Notes under the pieces: model-generated
The model's database searches: none
Seen by the model: the letters and a program-made list of their open reading frames with translations, nothing else
What the model was told of the DNA's origin: nothing
Source: Desulfatitalea sp.
Lineage (GTDB): Bacteria > Desulfobacterota > Desulfobacteria > Desulfobacterales > Desulfosarcinaceae
DNA length: 15,964 nucleotides
NCBI GenBank assembly: GCA_013041835.1
Contig: JABDRH010000418.1
Coordinates: 1-15,964 of the forward strand
Reading direction: 5' to 3'
Program-made: the position numbers and the translations under genes
Shown here: positions 1 to 7,119 of the stretch, piece after piece
Layout: each line of letters begins with the position of its first letter
How positions within the stretch are numbered: the stretch's first letter is position 1

Positions 1-921
1 GGAGACCGCAGCGCCTGCCGTTCCAAGATTAACTTCGGCGGCACGCTCTACACCCTGGCCTTCGGTAATCCGTGTGCCGTGCACATTGACCCGGTGGAAA
101 AAAAACCCCTTTATCATTTCATGCCAGGGACGAGTGTCTTTTCCCTTGCGGCGGCCGGGTGCAATTTCCGTTGCCTCAACTGTCAAAACTGGGAGATCTC
201 ACAGTTCGCCCCGGACCAACTCGAAAGCAACCAGCTTTCGCCCCAACAAGCAGTTGCGGCAACCCTAAAGGCCGATTGTCGCGCCGTAGCCTATACGTAT
301 TCCGAACCCATCACCTTTATCGAGTACATGACGGCCATTGCCGCGCCAGCTAAAAAGGCTGGCCTGAAGAATTTGTGGATCAGTAACGGGTATATCAATC
401 CAGAACCGCTGGTCGATCTTTGCTCGCTTGTGGACGGCGCCAACATCAATCTCAAGGCCTTTGACGATGATATCTACCGCAAGCTCAACGGCGGCCGGCT
501 CGCTCCGGTGCTCAACACGCTCCAAACGCTGCATGCCCGGGGTGTCCATTTCGAAATAACCAACCTGGTCGTGCCAGGTTATACCGATAATGCTGAAATG
601 GTCCGGCGCATGTGCGCCTGGATCGTGGAAACCATAGGGCCGAACCACCCCTTGCACTTTTTGCGCTTTTTTCCCAAATACAAGCTCGACCGGCTACATG
701 CCACACCCGTTTCTGTCTTGATCCGCCTGCGCCAAACCGCTATAAGAAGTGGTATCCGTTATGTTTATATGGGCAATGTTCCCGGCCACGAAGGCAACCA
801 TACCTTCTGTCATGCCTGCGGCCGGCTGATTATCCAACGGCTTGGCTATCGGATGCCTCAGTATCACTTGACAAAGGGGCGCTGCGCGTTCTGTGGTGAA
901 TTGATTCCCGGCGTGTGGTGA
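1..921 (+). CDS. amrS: AmmeMemoRadiSam system radical SAM enzyme, 5' end outside window
   Basis: The frame is open from base 1, so the gene starts upstream; 306 codons are visible and roughly 30 N-terminal residues are probably missing. A GTG at 79 could be taken for a start, but the upstream codons (GGTLYTLAFGNPCAVHIDP) fit the family, so it is internal. The radical SAM cluster motif CNFRCLNC (CxxxCxxC, Cys codons at 160, 172 and 181) follows the family block DPVEKKPLYHF. The C-terminus carries two CxxC pairs (CHAC and CAFC) and ends in GVW, typical of the family. Members occur with Memo and AMMECR1 proteins, which should lie upstream; the reaction is not settled. Two hairpins follow the stop codon. 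Family call is firm. Confidence 0.93.
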   Translation, partial: GDRSACRSKINFGGTLYTLAFGNPCAVHIDPVEKKPLYHFMPGTSVFSLAAAGCNFRCLNCQNWEISQFAPDQLESNQLSPQQAVAATLKADCRAVAYTYSEPITFIEYMTAIAAPAKKAGLKNLWISNGYINPEPLVDLCSLVDGANINLKAFDDDIYRKLNGGRLAPVLNTLQTLHARGVHFEITNLVVPGYTDNAEMVRRMCAWIVETIGPNHPLHFLRFFPKYKLDRLHATPVSVLIRLRQTAIRSGIRYVYMGNVPGHEGNHTFCHACGRLIIQRLGYRMPQYHLTKGRCAFCGELIPGVW

Positions 922-932
922 GTCAAAAATTT

Positions 933-968
933 CCGGCGCACAACCAACGGGCGTTGGCCATGCGCCGG
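933..968. terminator. Hairpin after amrS, no U-tract
   Basis: Arms CCGGCGCA (933-940) and TGCGCCGG (961-968) are perfectly complementary, and CCAAC (944-948) pairs with GTTGG (953-957) inside. The hairpin starts 11 bases after the amrS stop. It has no T-run on either side, so it is either a non-canonical terminator or an mRNA 3'-end stabiliser. Confidence 0.4.
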
Positions 969-1055
969 GCGTCACGAAGGGGTGGAAGCTAATCCGGACG
1001 GGAGTGAGCTCCAAGGAAAGAGCGCTTGCACCGTCCTCGGCGGGGTTGTGGAAAC

Positions 1056-1109
1056 GTCGGATTGATCGTGCCGCCGGCAATCGGGGTGACCCGGCGGCAG
1101 TGATCCGAC
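1056..1109. terminator. Large two-part hairpin between convergent genes
   Basis: TGCCGCCGG (1069-1077) pairs with CCGGCGGCA (1091-1099), and outside it GTCGGAT (1056-1062) pairs with ATCCGAC (1103-1109). It lies 10 bases past the stop of the minus-strand gene ending at 1120 and on the far side of the amrS 3' hairpin. No T-run follows in either direction, so termination is inferred from position and stem strength only. Confidence 0.4.
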
Positions 1110-1119
1110 ATCGTTAGAT

Positions 1120-1401
1120 CTACTCCTGAGTCGGTTCCACGCTGATGACCTTGATGGTTTTGCCGGCATCATCTTCAGACAACATGCCGGTGGCCGTCAC
1201 AGACTGGCCGACCAAGCTTGACAGGTCTTTGCCCTGAACCACATAGGTGTCGCCGTCATCCACGGTAATCACGATACCCTGGTCTGTTTTTGCAACGGTT
1301 CCTGTAATGCTCTCGCTCTGCTCAGACGCAACGGCAATAGACGCAGCCAGAAATCCACAAACAAACAATACGACGATCCATTTAATCATTCTTGTTTTCA
1401 T
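1120..1401 (-). CDS. Small exported protein, OB-fold-like, function unknown
   Basis: The 93-residue protein opens with a clear signal peptide: MKTRMIK, then a hydrophobic stretch (about residues 8-22), then a possible cleavage site after AVA. The mature part of about 65 residues is acidic and alternates hydrophobic and polar residues (ITGTVAKTDQGIVITVDDGD ... VTATGMLSE ... IKVISVEP), the pattern of a small five-stranded beta barrel of the OB type. The fold is an inference from this pattern. The ATG is preceded by a strong AAAGGGGGG ribosome site. It is a single gene converging on amrS. No catalytic residues or cysteines are seen; a periplasmic role is likely and the function unknown. Confidence 0.8.
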   Translation of the reverse strand: MKTRMIKWIVVLFVCGFLAASIAVASEQSESITGTVAKTDQGIVITVDDGDTYVVQGKDLSSLVGQSVTATGMLSEDDAGKTIKVISVEPTQE

Positions 1402-1505
1402 CTACAATACCCCCCTTTACTGAAGTTATAAAAAAATGGTCCCACTGACCAGTATTTGCCGCATGACTGAACAAAGCCATTCGACGTATCCCATACTACA
1501 AAGCA

Positions 1506-1883
1506 ATGCCCGTGCCACAATTTAATTGCTTGAATTCATTTAAGATATTAAACAGAGTCAAATTCTCAAGATACCATCAGGTGCAGAAAATGATGCCTGC
1601 CGAGTGCAAAAATTGCGCACGCTATGGGTGCGGACAATACGGAATTGATTCACAAGATTCTAAAAGTAAAGGGGGACAAATAGAACAAATTTGCCCTGGG
1701 GCATTCCGCCCCCCTATTGAATTGAGCCTTGGGATGGCTTATAAGATTGAAATGACATATAGGATAAATGATGTAATGTGCCGTCACTGCAACAACTGTG
1801 AATCGAACCCAGCGCCGTATGGATTTCCCGACTGGGACACGCGTGCCCGCAACCGTTCAAGCTACCACAGTGAGGAGACATGA
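1506..1883 (+). CDS. Small cysteine-rich protein, possibly metal-binding
   Basis: Not recognised. The frame encodes up to 125 residues, but ATGs at 1590 and 1593 (MMPAECKNC) are equally possible starts; no site has a good Shine-Dalgarno sequence, so the start is undecided. From the later start almost everything before the first cysteine disappears. Seven cysteines form a CxxCxxxxC cluster (CKNCARYGC), a lone Cys in ICPGAF and a CxxCxxC cluster (CRHCNNC), a layout suited to zinc or an iron-sulfur cluster. There is no signal peptide or membrane segment. Its stop overlaps the amidohydrolase start by four bases (ATGA), which argues for translational coupling and for a real gene. Base composition is lower in GC than its neighbours. 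Confidence 0.5.
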   Translation: MPVPQFNCLNSFKILNRVKFSRYHQVQKMMPAECKNCARYGCGQYGIDSQDSKSKGGQIEQICPGAFRPPIELSLGMAYKIEMTYRINDVMCRHCNNCESNPAPYGFPDWDTRARNRSSYHSEET

Positions 1884-2902
1884 ACACAAATCATCAGGCA
1901 TGGCTGGCGAAAGTTAAAGAAGAGGCTATTGACCCCGACCTTCCCATTATCGATGCGCACCACCATTTCTTGAATTTGCCTGACAACCGCTATCTACTGG
2001 ATGAGATACTGCAGGATACCAACAGCGGCCACAATGTTGTGCAAACCATCTTCGTTGAGTCCGCCGCCATGTACCGCACAGTTGGCCCCGAAGCACTCCG
2101 GCCGGTGGGCGAAACTGAATTTGTGCGACGGATTGCCGAGGGGAGCGAAGCCGTATTTCCGGCGATGACCCGAGTGGCAGCCGGGATTGTGGGGTTTGCC
2201 GACCTGACTTTGGGGGCGGATGTGCTACCGGTCCTTGAAGCCCATATTGCAGCCGCCGACGGCCGTTTTCGAGGTATTCGGCATGCCGTAGGGTGGGATG
2301 CCGCCGACAGCATACCCAATGCCCATACCAACCCCCCCCGGGGGTTGATGTCCGATTCCACCTTTCGGTTGGGCTTTTCGATGTTGAACAGATACGACTT
2401 GAGTTTCGATGCCCGAATATACCACCCACAACTGGAGGAGTTCGCCGAACTGGCGCGCTTGTTCCCGGAAACCGCCATCATTCTCGATCATGTGGGCGGT
2501 CCGCTGGGCATCGGTCCCTATGCCGGCAAACACAAGGCGGTGTTCGACCAGTGGCGCCGGGGAATCGACCAGGCGGCGACATGCGACAATGTAGCGGTCA
2601 AGCTAGGTGGGTTGGCGATGAAACTGTGCGGTTTCAGATGGCATGAACAGCCAGCCCCTCCCACCTCCGCGGTACTGGCGGAGGCCATGCGGCCCTTTTT
2701 CGAATATTGCATCGAGCGCTTCGGCGTGGAACGTTGCATGTTTGAAAGCAACTTTCCCACGGACAAGCCGTCCTGCGCCTACGCGGTGCTATGGAACGCC
2801 TACAAGCGGATTACGCAATCGTACTCGGAACATGAACGTGCAGCCCTTTTCTACGGTACGGCCTCCCAGGTCTACGGGTTGGATGAAACCGAGTTGGATT
2901 AG
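1880..2902 (+). CDS. Amidohydrolase family 2 metal-dependent hydrolase
   Basis: A 340-residue cytoplasmic TIM-barrel hydrolase of the Amidohydro_2 group (relatives include lactonases such as L-fuconolactonase and decarboxylases). The metal-binding HxH is seen at residues 27-29 in DAHHHF, followed by FRGIRHAVGWD in mid-protein, ILDHVGG with a candidate metal-ligand His, and the C-terminal FESNFPTDK block in which the Asp is the expected catalytic residue. Length is normal. GAGGAG lies just before the ATG, inside the 3' end of the Cys-rich gene. The antiporter frame begins eight bases after the stop, so the three genes probably form one operon. Substrate cannot be told from sequence. An inverted CAACCCCC/GGGGGTTG run lies inside the gene near 2330-2347. 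Confidence 0.9.
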   Translation: MNTNHQAWLAKVKEEAIDPDLPIIDAHHHFLNLPDNRYLLDEILQDTNSGHNVVQTIFVESAAMYRTVGPEALRPVGETEFVRRIAEGSEAVFPAMTRVAAGIVGFADLTLGADVLPVLEAHIAAADGRFRGIRHAVGWDAADSIPNAHTNPPRGLMSDSTFRLGFSMLNRYDLSFDARIYHPQLEEFAELARLFPETAIILDHVGGPLGIGPYAGKHKAVFDQWRRGIDQAATCDNVAVKLGGLAMKLCGFRWHEQPAPPTSAVLAEAMRPFFEYCIERFGVERCMFESNFPTDKPSCAYAVLWNAYKRITQSYSEHERAALFYGTASQVYGLDETELD

Positions 2903-2910
2903 CCCAACCA

Positions 2911-3829
2911 ATGATGGTGCTTCATCTTCTCCTTTTGATCACGGCCATCGCATTGCTATGGTTTGGATCGGACAAGCTGGTGGGTTCGGCCTGCAGGCAC
3001 CCTCGGTGTCTCCGAGTTGGTCATCGGGCTGACCGTGGTGGCTTTCGGTACATCGGCCCCTGAATTCGCCGTTACCCTGACCGCTGCGGTCAAAGGGTAT
3101 GCCAGCATATCGGTGGGCAACATCGTCGGCTCCAATATTTTCAATCTGGGTTTTATCCTGGGAGCGGTGGCCATCGTACGCAGCGTTTCGATCTCCAGGA
3201 GCCTGGTATATCGCGACGGTCTGCTCATGATCGTATCGACCCTGATATTGCTCTTCTTTTTCAGGGATATGCACCTGTCCAGGATCGAAGGGTTGGTCCT
3301 TTTTACTACACTCATGGCCTACCTGGCCTATCTTTTCATCAAAAAAGCGCCGCCAGCGGGTGAAGAGCACCTGACCAGCGAAATGGCCGATATAAAAGAC
3401 TGGATTCTTCTGCCGGTGAGCATTCTTATGGTGATCGGGGGGGGGCAATTGCTCGTCACTTCGGCCGGATACCTGGCTCGGGCCATCGGACTCTCCGAAT
3501 GGGTCATCGGCGTGACCATCGTGGCTGCCGGCACATCGGCCCCGGAGATGGCCGCCTCCCTGGCCGCCGCCATCAAGGGGAAATACGGCATTTCCGCCGG
3601 AAACCTGGTGGGCAGCAACCTGTTCAACATTTTGGGTGTACTCGGCCTGGCCGGTTCGGTCAAACCGCTGACCATCCAGCACAGCTCATACGACTCCCTG
3701 GTGCTGCTCACGGCGATGGTGGTGATGGTGATCGCCTTGATGCGCACCGGTTGGCGTATCTCCCGACTGGAAGGTTTTCTATTAATATTGTCAGGTCTGG
3801 GGCTATGGACCTTCGATTTATTGAAGTAA
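2911..3829 (+). pseudogene. Calcium/sodium antiporter (CaCA, YrbG type), frameshifted near 5' end
   Basis: Both alpha repeats of the sodium/calcium exchanger family are intact: GLTVVAFGTSAPE with VGNIVGSNIFN, and GVTIVAAGTSAPEM with AGNLVGSNLFN. About ten membrane segments follow one another in one frame to 3829. The natural N-terminus (MVLHLLLLITAIALLWFGSD, then KLVGSACR) is in a different frame, starting at ATG 2911 or 2914; that frame hits a stop at 3061. The shift lies near 2991-3001, where relatives have a few more residues between the first helix and LGVSELVIG, so a small deletion (about eight bases) is the simplest reading. A TTG at 2963 could start the remaining frame but would lose helix 1. 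This may be a true inactivating mutation or a sequence error. A run of nine G lies at 3437-3445. Confidence 0.8.
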
Positions 3830-3895
3830 GGGGGTACAGACAAAGGCGCAAGGGCCTTGGCACAAAACCAAATGACCCATCAATGGAGGCGAATG

Positions 3896-4444
3896 ATGAA
3901 AAAAACGGCATTGATTCTGGTGTTGATCTGTTGCACCGGCTTGGGTGTTGCCCAAGCCCAGGAGTTCACCCTGCTCAGCGACCAAATGGGCGGCCAGCTT
4001 ACCAATGATCAGGTATATGACGGATTCGGATGCAGCGGCAAGAATATTTCCCCGGCGTTGAAATGGGTCCATGCCCCGGCAAGCACGAAAAGCTTTGCCA
4101 TCACCGTCTACGATCCGGATGCGCCCACGGGCAGTGGCTGGTGGCACTGGGTCGTCTTCAATATCCCCGCCGGCAGTGCCTCCCTGCCTGCGGACGCCGG
4201 CAATCCCAAGAAGGCATTGGCGCCCAAGGATAGTGTTCAGAGCGTCACCGACTTCGGCAATCCGGGGTTCGGCGGTGCCTGTCCGCCAAAGGGGGACCGA
4301 CCCCACCGGTACGTCTTCACGGTTTATGCCCTGGATGTGGAAAAACTGAATCTGGATGCAAAGGCATCGCCCGCCATGGTGGGCTTTACCCTAAATATGC
4401 ACGCCATTGAAAAGGCATCTTTGATTGCATACTACGGCCGTTGA
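3896..4444 (+). CDS. Exported PEBP family protein (YbhB/YbcL, Raf kinase inhibitor-like)
   Basis: A 182-residue protein with a signal peptide (MKKTALILVLICCTGLGVAQA) and a phosphatidylethanolamine-binding-protein fold. Family blocks seen: CSGKNISPALKW, DPDAPTGSGWWHWVVFNIP with the ligand-pocket Asp and His, and PHRYVFTVYAL. These place it in the bacterial YbhB/YbcL branch; the ligand and role in bacteria are poorly known. ATG 3896 was chosen over ATG 3893 and the in-frame TTG at 3857 because GGAGG (3885-3889) then sits six bases away and the signal peptide begins with the charged KK. It lies 66 bases after the antiporter on the same strand and ends at a two-way terminator. Confidence 0.9.
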   Translation: MKKTALILVLICCTGLGVAQAQEFTLLSDQMGGQLTNDQVYDGFGCSGKNISPALKWVHAPASTKSFAITVYDPDAPTGSGWWHWVVFNIPAGSASLPADAGNPKKALAPKDSVQSVTDFGNPGFGGACPPKGDRPHRYVFTVYALDVEKLNLDAKASPAMVGFTLNMHAIEKASLIAYYGR

Positions 4445-4456
4445 CCCCAATTTCAA

Positions 4457-4555
4457 AAAAGCCGGAGGGCTCCAGATTCAAGGCGCCAAGGGTGAAGCCG
4501 TAGTCATCTTACCGCGAACCCTTGGCAACGCGGAATATGGAGCCCTCCGGCTTTT
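4457..4555. terminator. Bidirectional terminator with long nested inverted repeat
   Basis: The 18-base arms 4457-4474 (AAAAGCCGGAGGGCTCCA) and 4538-4555 are perfect reverse complements, giving a T-run after the stem on both strands. Inside, GCCAAGGGT (4485-4493) pairs with ACCCTTGGC (4518-4526). It sits between the convergent PEBP and hexapeptide genes. Its inner segment is shared with the structure at 9431-9512. Confidence 0.85.
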
Positions 4556-4561
4556 GCACCG

Positions 4562-5983
4562 TTAGGGTTGGATCAATATCGTGGGATAGACCCCTTCCAA
4601 GTCTCCTTCCGGATAAGGCTGAATCGTGTTGAAGGAGATGTTCTGGTTCTTCTGGGCATGGCCCTTGTTATTAACGCCGTCGTAAAAGGCACCGTTGGCC
4701 TCCAGGATGTGATGAATCCGCGCCTTGAATGCCTCGACAAAGGCGGCACCGCTGCCTTCGAACACCATGTTGCCCTGGCTGAAATTGGAGTTGACCTTAG
4801 ACAGATTTGCCAAGCTGATGCTGTTGGCCTCCAAATCGGCCTGGTTGTTGATCATGCCCCAGGCCAAATGACCGGCCGGAACGGTCAACGGCGCATCGAT
4901 GTCGATGATCGTATGGGGCATGACGATGCACTCTTTGCCCACGGTCAGGCGGCTGCCCGGACGACCGTGTAAAAAACTGTTGAATCCCACAAAAACATTC
5001 TCCCCCATGTCGGCTTCAATGATCTTGGCGCCGTGGGCGGTGACGTTGTTGCCTTCCAGGCGTGAATTGATGATGTGGCAATTTTCCTGGGCATTGGCGC
5101 CTTTTCCCAGCCAACAATTCTGCAGGTAGGCACGTTGGGCGACCAGTACGTTCTCGCCGATGCGCGTTTTTGGTTCGACCACGGCGAAGCGGTCCACCGA
5201 AGCGTTTTGGGGCACTTCCACAGTAGGAACGATATTGACCACCTCGAAAATCTTTTGGAATGCGGCTTTGTGTTTTTCAACAAAATCCATCAGCAGTCCC
5301 TGGGGCTGCATGTTGGGGGCAAAGAAAATGTACCGGGACAACCGCTCGCTGGGATGGTGATAAAGAAAATTGCACACCCCGGGCACACGCACCCATACGG
5401 TACCGGGATCGATATTCAGATGGCTGATCTCGCCGGCCTGAACGTAGGCGAAGGCGCCGATCACGCAGTCGTTCATGGTGGTTAAATCGACGGTGGCCAT
5501 GGGTCCGAGGAAGCTGCCGTCCGTGGGCGAACCGTGGATGTTGGCGTAGTGGGCTGAAATGGTATTGGAGATAAAAAACTGCTCCAGAGACTCCGGGTCG
5601 TGGGAAAAGTTGTGCACAAGGGTTTTAACCAATATGCTGTCTTCGATGTGGATGGCTTCGTCTTGGGACACTTTGATATCGAAGCGGTCATATTTGACGA
5701 CCTGGCCTTCTTTTTTCAGCTCATCACCGCGAATGTCGCTTTTATATAGAATGGAGTTGGACACGCGACACCGACCCAAAAAGTAGCTGCCGGCCAAATT
5801 GGATTGGCGGAAAACAAAATTGAGCGGATGGTGTGGCGTGATGCCATAGAAAGCATAAAACTTAAGCAGCTTTTCAAAAGGAAGGATGTTTTCAATATAT
5901 GGCGTAACATCGTAATTCAATTCACGCAGGTTGATGTTTACCCGCTGGATGATGCGATCGAAGAGATTCTGGAGTGATTTCAT
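4562..5983 (-). CDS. Hexapeptide-repeat (left-handed beta-helix) transferase-like protein
   Basis: A 473-residue protein, much longer than ordinary hexapeptide acyltransferases. From about residue 250 it shows imperfect hexad repeats of the left-handed beta-helix type (VPQNASVDRFAVVEPKTRIG, IGENVLVAQRAYLQNC, ADMGENVFVGFNS, LTVGKECIVMPHTIIDID). Earlier segments (SNSILYKSDIRG, FLGPMATVDLTTMNDCVIGA) suggest a second, shorter helix. The C-terminal 90 residues look alpha-helical followed by a tail. There is no signal peptide. A nucleotide-sugar or acyl transferase role is possible, but no substrate or catalytic residue can be assigned. It follows the CBS gene by nine bases with only a weak AGGG ribosome site, so it probably depends on that gene's transcript. 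Confidence 0.85.
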   Translation of the reverse strand: MKSLQNLFDRIIQRVNINLRELNYDVTPYIENILPFEKLLKFYAFYGITPHHPLNFVFRQSNLAGSYFLGRCRVSNSILYKSDIRGDELKKEGQVVKYDRFDIKVSQDEAIHIEDSILVKTLVHNFSHDPESLEQFFISNTISAHYANIHGSPTDGSFLGPMATVDLTTMNDCVIGAFAYVQAGEISHLNIDPGTVWVRVPGVCNFLYHHPSERLSRYIFFAPNMQPQGLLMDFVEKHKAAFQKIFEVVNIVPTVEVPQNASVDRFAVVEPKTRIGENVLVAQRAYLQNCWLGKGANAQENCHIINSRLEGNNVTAHGAKIIEADMGENVFVGFNSFLHGRPGSRLTVGKECIVMPHTIIDIDAPLTVPAGHLAWGMINNQADLEANSISLANLSKVNSNFSQGNMVFEGSGAAFVEAFKARIHHILEANGAFYDGVNNKGHAQKNQNISFNTIQPYPEGDLEGVYPTILIQP

Positions 5984-5992
5984 GAATATTCC

Positions 5993-6559
5993 CTAATTCG
6001 TCACGTTATGGCATTCCTGCATGGCGTGAAAAACAGCGGCGAAAACATCCGTTAAACGTAGGATCCCGACTATTTTCTGATTCCGGGTGACCAGCAGGGC
6101 CAGATGATTGCCCAGAACGAGCTGCTGTATGGCAATATCCAGCGATGTTTCATGGTCCACATACTCTCCCTCGGTCGGTGCCTGCATAAAGTCCTCCACC
6201 TTTAGCCGAACCGCGTTGGCACACAGTTCGGTCAGCGGAGTGCCCTTTTTTAGCCGTTTGCTGGTCTGAAGTTGTCGGATCAATTGGGCGCTGAAGCCGT
6301 ATTGGGACAGTTTGTTAATCTCCTTCAAATCGACATCTTTGGGCTCTAGCGCGCGTAGCGCATCCGTTTGACTCAACTTGCCGATCACCTGCTGTTTATT
6401 ATCCAGAATCAAGATGGCGCGATGCTGGTATTGGTTGCCGGTGAATTCCTCCTGGGCCTTTTCCAGCGCCGCAATGGCCTGAAAAAGGGTCGATCCTTTG
6501 GGAACCGTCGCATATTCGGATATGGGAACCATCAAGTCTTTCACTTTGTAGTTGTCCAC
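5993..6559 (-). CDS. CBS-domain pair protein
   Basis: A 188-residue cytoplasmic protein made of two CBS motifs: residues about 5-70 (VKDLMVPISEYATVPKGSTL, ending in the strand-helix KQQVIGKLSQTDALRAL) and about 118-180 (VEDFMQAPTEGEYVDHETSL, ending in KIVGILRLTDVFAAV). Between them is a charged helical linker. Such pairs bind adenine nucleotides or S-adenosylmethionine and act as sensor modules; no catalytic domain is attached. The GTG start is supported by GGGAGG seven bases upstream. It is first in an operon with the hexapeptide protein, which suggests it may control that protein. Its ribosome site lies directly beside a duplicated arm of the tRNA-Ser terminator. Confidence 0.87.
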   Translation of the reverse strand: MDNYKVKDLMVPISEYATVPKGSTLFQAIAALEKAQEEFTGNQYQHRAILILDNKQQVIGKLSQTDALRALEPKDVDLKEINKLSQYGFSAQLIRQLQTSKRLKKGTPLTELCANAVRLKVEDFMQAPTEGEYVDHETSLDIAIQQLVLGNHLALLVTRNQKIVGILRLTDVFAAVFHAMQECHNVTN

Positions 6560-6573
6560 CGATAGCCTCCCTT

Positions 6574-6603
6574 AAAAAGCGCATCCACAAAAAGCCCATC
6601 CAC
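6574..6603. repeat. 15-base tandem duplication of a terminator arm
   Basis: AAAAAGCGCATCCAC (6574-6588) is followed at once by AAAAAGCCCATCCAC (6589-6603), one mismatch. The second copy is one arm of the terminator at 6589-6620. The first copy can also pair with the same partner arm (6608-6620), with one mismatch, and touches the CBS gene ribosome site. Confidence 0.75.
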
Positions 6604-6620
6604 ATTTGGATGGGCTTTTT
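6589..6620 (-). terminator. Rho-independent terminator of tRNA-Ser(GCU)
   Basis: Thirteen-base perfect arms, AAAAAGCCCATCC (6589-6601) and GGATGGGCTTTTT (6608-6620), with a six-base loop. It starts 12 bases past the tRNA 3' end and gives a T-run in the minus direction. Only 29 bases separate it from the CBS start codon. Confidence 0.88.
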
Positions 6621-6631
6621 TGAATATCAAA

Positions 6632-6724
6632 TGGCGGAGAGAGAGGGATTCGAACCCTCGATGCAAGTTTCCCCACATACTCGCTTAGCAGGCGAGCGCC
6701 TTCAGCCGGCTCGGCCATCTCTCC
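6632..6724 (-). tRNA. tRNA-Ser(GCU)
   Basis: Read on the minus strand the acceptor arms GGAGAGA and TCTCTCC pair, the T-arm is GAGGG-TTCGAAT-CCCTC, and the anticodon loop CTGCTAA gives GCU. The long variable arm is typical of serine tRNA. The 3' CCA is encoded (6632-6634). Confidence 0.97.
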
Positions 6725-6781
6725 GTTGATGATCGAATCATCGAATGGCAAAACGTTGATTCGGGCACCGCAAGTTCCACT

Positions 6782-6809
6782 AATATACACACCTTATGAA
6801 ACCAATCAA
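6782..6809 (-). promoter_or_regulatory. Probable sigma-70 promoter for tRNA-Ser(GCU)
   Basis: On the minus strand TTGATT (6804-6809) and TATATT (6782-6787) are separated by 16 bases, about 58 bases upstream of the tRNA. Good match to -35/-10 boxes, seen by eye only. Confidence 0.45.
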
Positions 6810-6831
6810 CCATTTTACCAAGGAACCGGAG

Positions 6832-6917
6832 TGGCGGAGGGAGTAGGATTCGAACCCACGGAGCTTTCGCTCAACGGTTTTCAAGACCGCCGCCTTAAAC
6901 CACTCGGCCATCCCTCC
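6832..6917 (-). tRNA. tRNA-Ser(UGA)
   Basis: Minus strand: acceptor arms GGAGGGA and TCCCTCC, T-arm GTGGG-TTCGAAT-CCTAC with one G-T pair, anticodon loop CTTGAAA giving UGA, and a class II variable arm (GAGCGAAAGCTC). The CCA end is encoded. It lies 107 bases upstream of tRNA-Ser(GCU) with no terminator between, so the two may share a transcript. Confidence 0.97.
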
Positions 6918-6932
6918 TGAAAATTAGGTTCG

Positions 6933-6961
6933 CTTTTAACATCCAAGCCCCATGAGGTCAA
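6933..6961 (-). promoter_or_regulatory. Probable sigma-70 promoter for tRNA-Ser(UGA)
   Basis: Minus strand TTGACC (6956-6961), 17-base spacer, TAAAAG (6933-6938), ending about 16 bases before the tRNA. Position and spacing are good; the -10 box is imperfect. Confidence 0.45.
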
Positions 6962-6982
6962 TAGGTTTAGCCAGATTGGGAG

Positions 6983-7011
6983 TTGACATCGATCCTCAAT
7001 GGTGATTATGT
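6983..7011 (+). promoter_or_regulatory. Candidate promoter for the acidic-tail gene
   Basis: A perfect TTGACA (6983-6988) stands 17 bases before TTATGT (7006-7011), about 110 bases upstream of the 7120 start. The -10 box is poor, so confidence is low. Confidence 0.35.
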
Positions 7012-7119
7012 GGCCGACACCATTTCGGCTCAACTGCCGGAAAATAAGTGGTTTACGGCAGACATTGAAAAATGCCAAACTGGGTGAAACGTCATAAGAT
7101 TTGCCGGGAGACACAATAA

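Noticed and set aside
2330..2347. CAACCCCC/GGGGGTTG inverted repeat in the amidohydrolase gene
   Set aside because: It lies inside a conserved coding frame (NPPRGL) and is explained by codon choice.
2939..3682. Long minus-strand frame, 247 codons
   Set aside because: Antisense shadow of the antiporter; the plus strand has clear family motifs on both sides.
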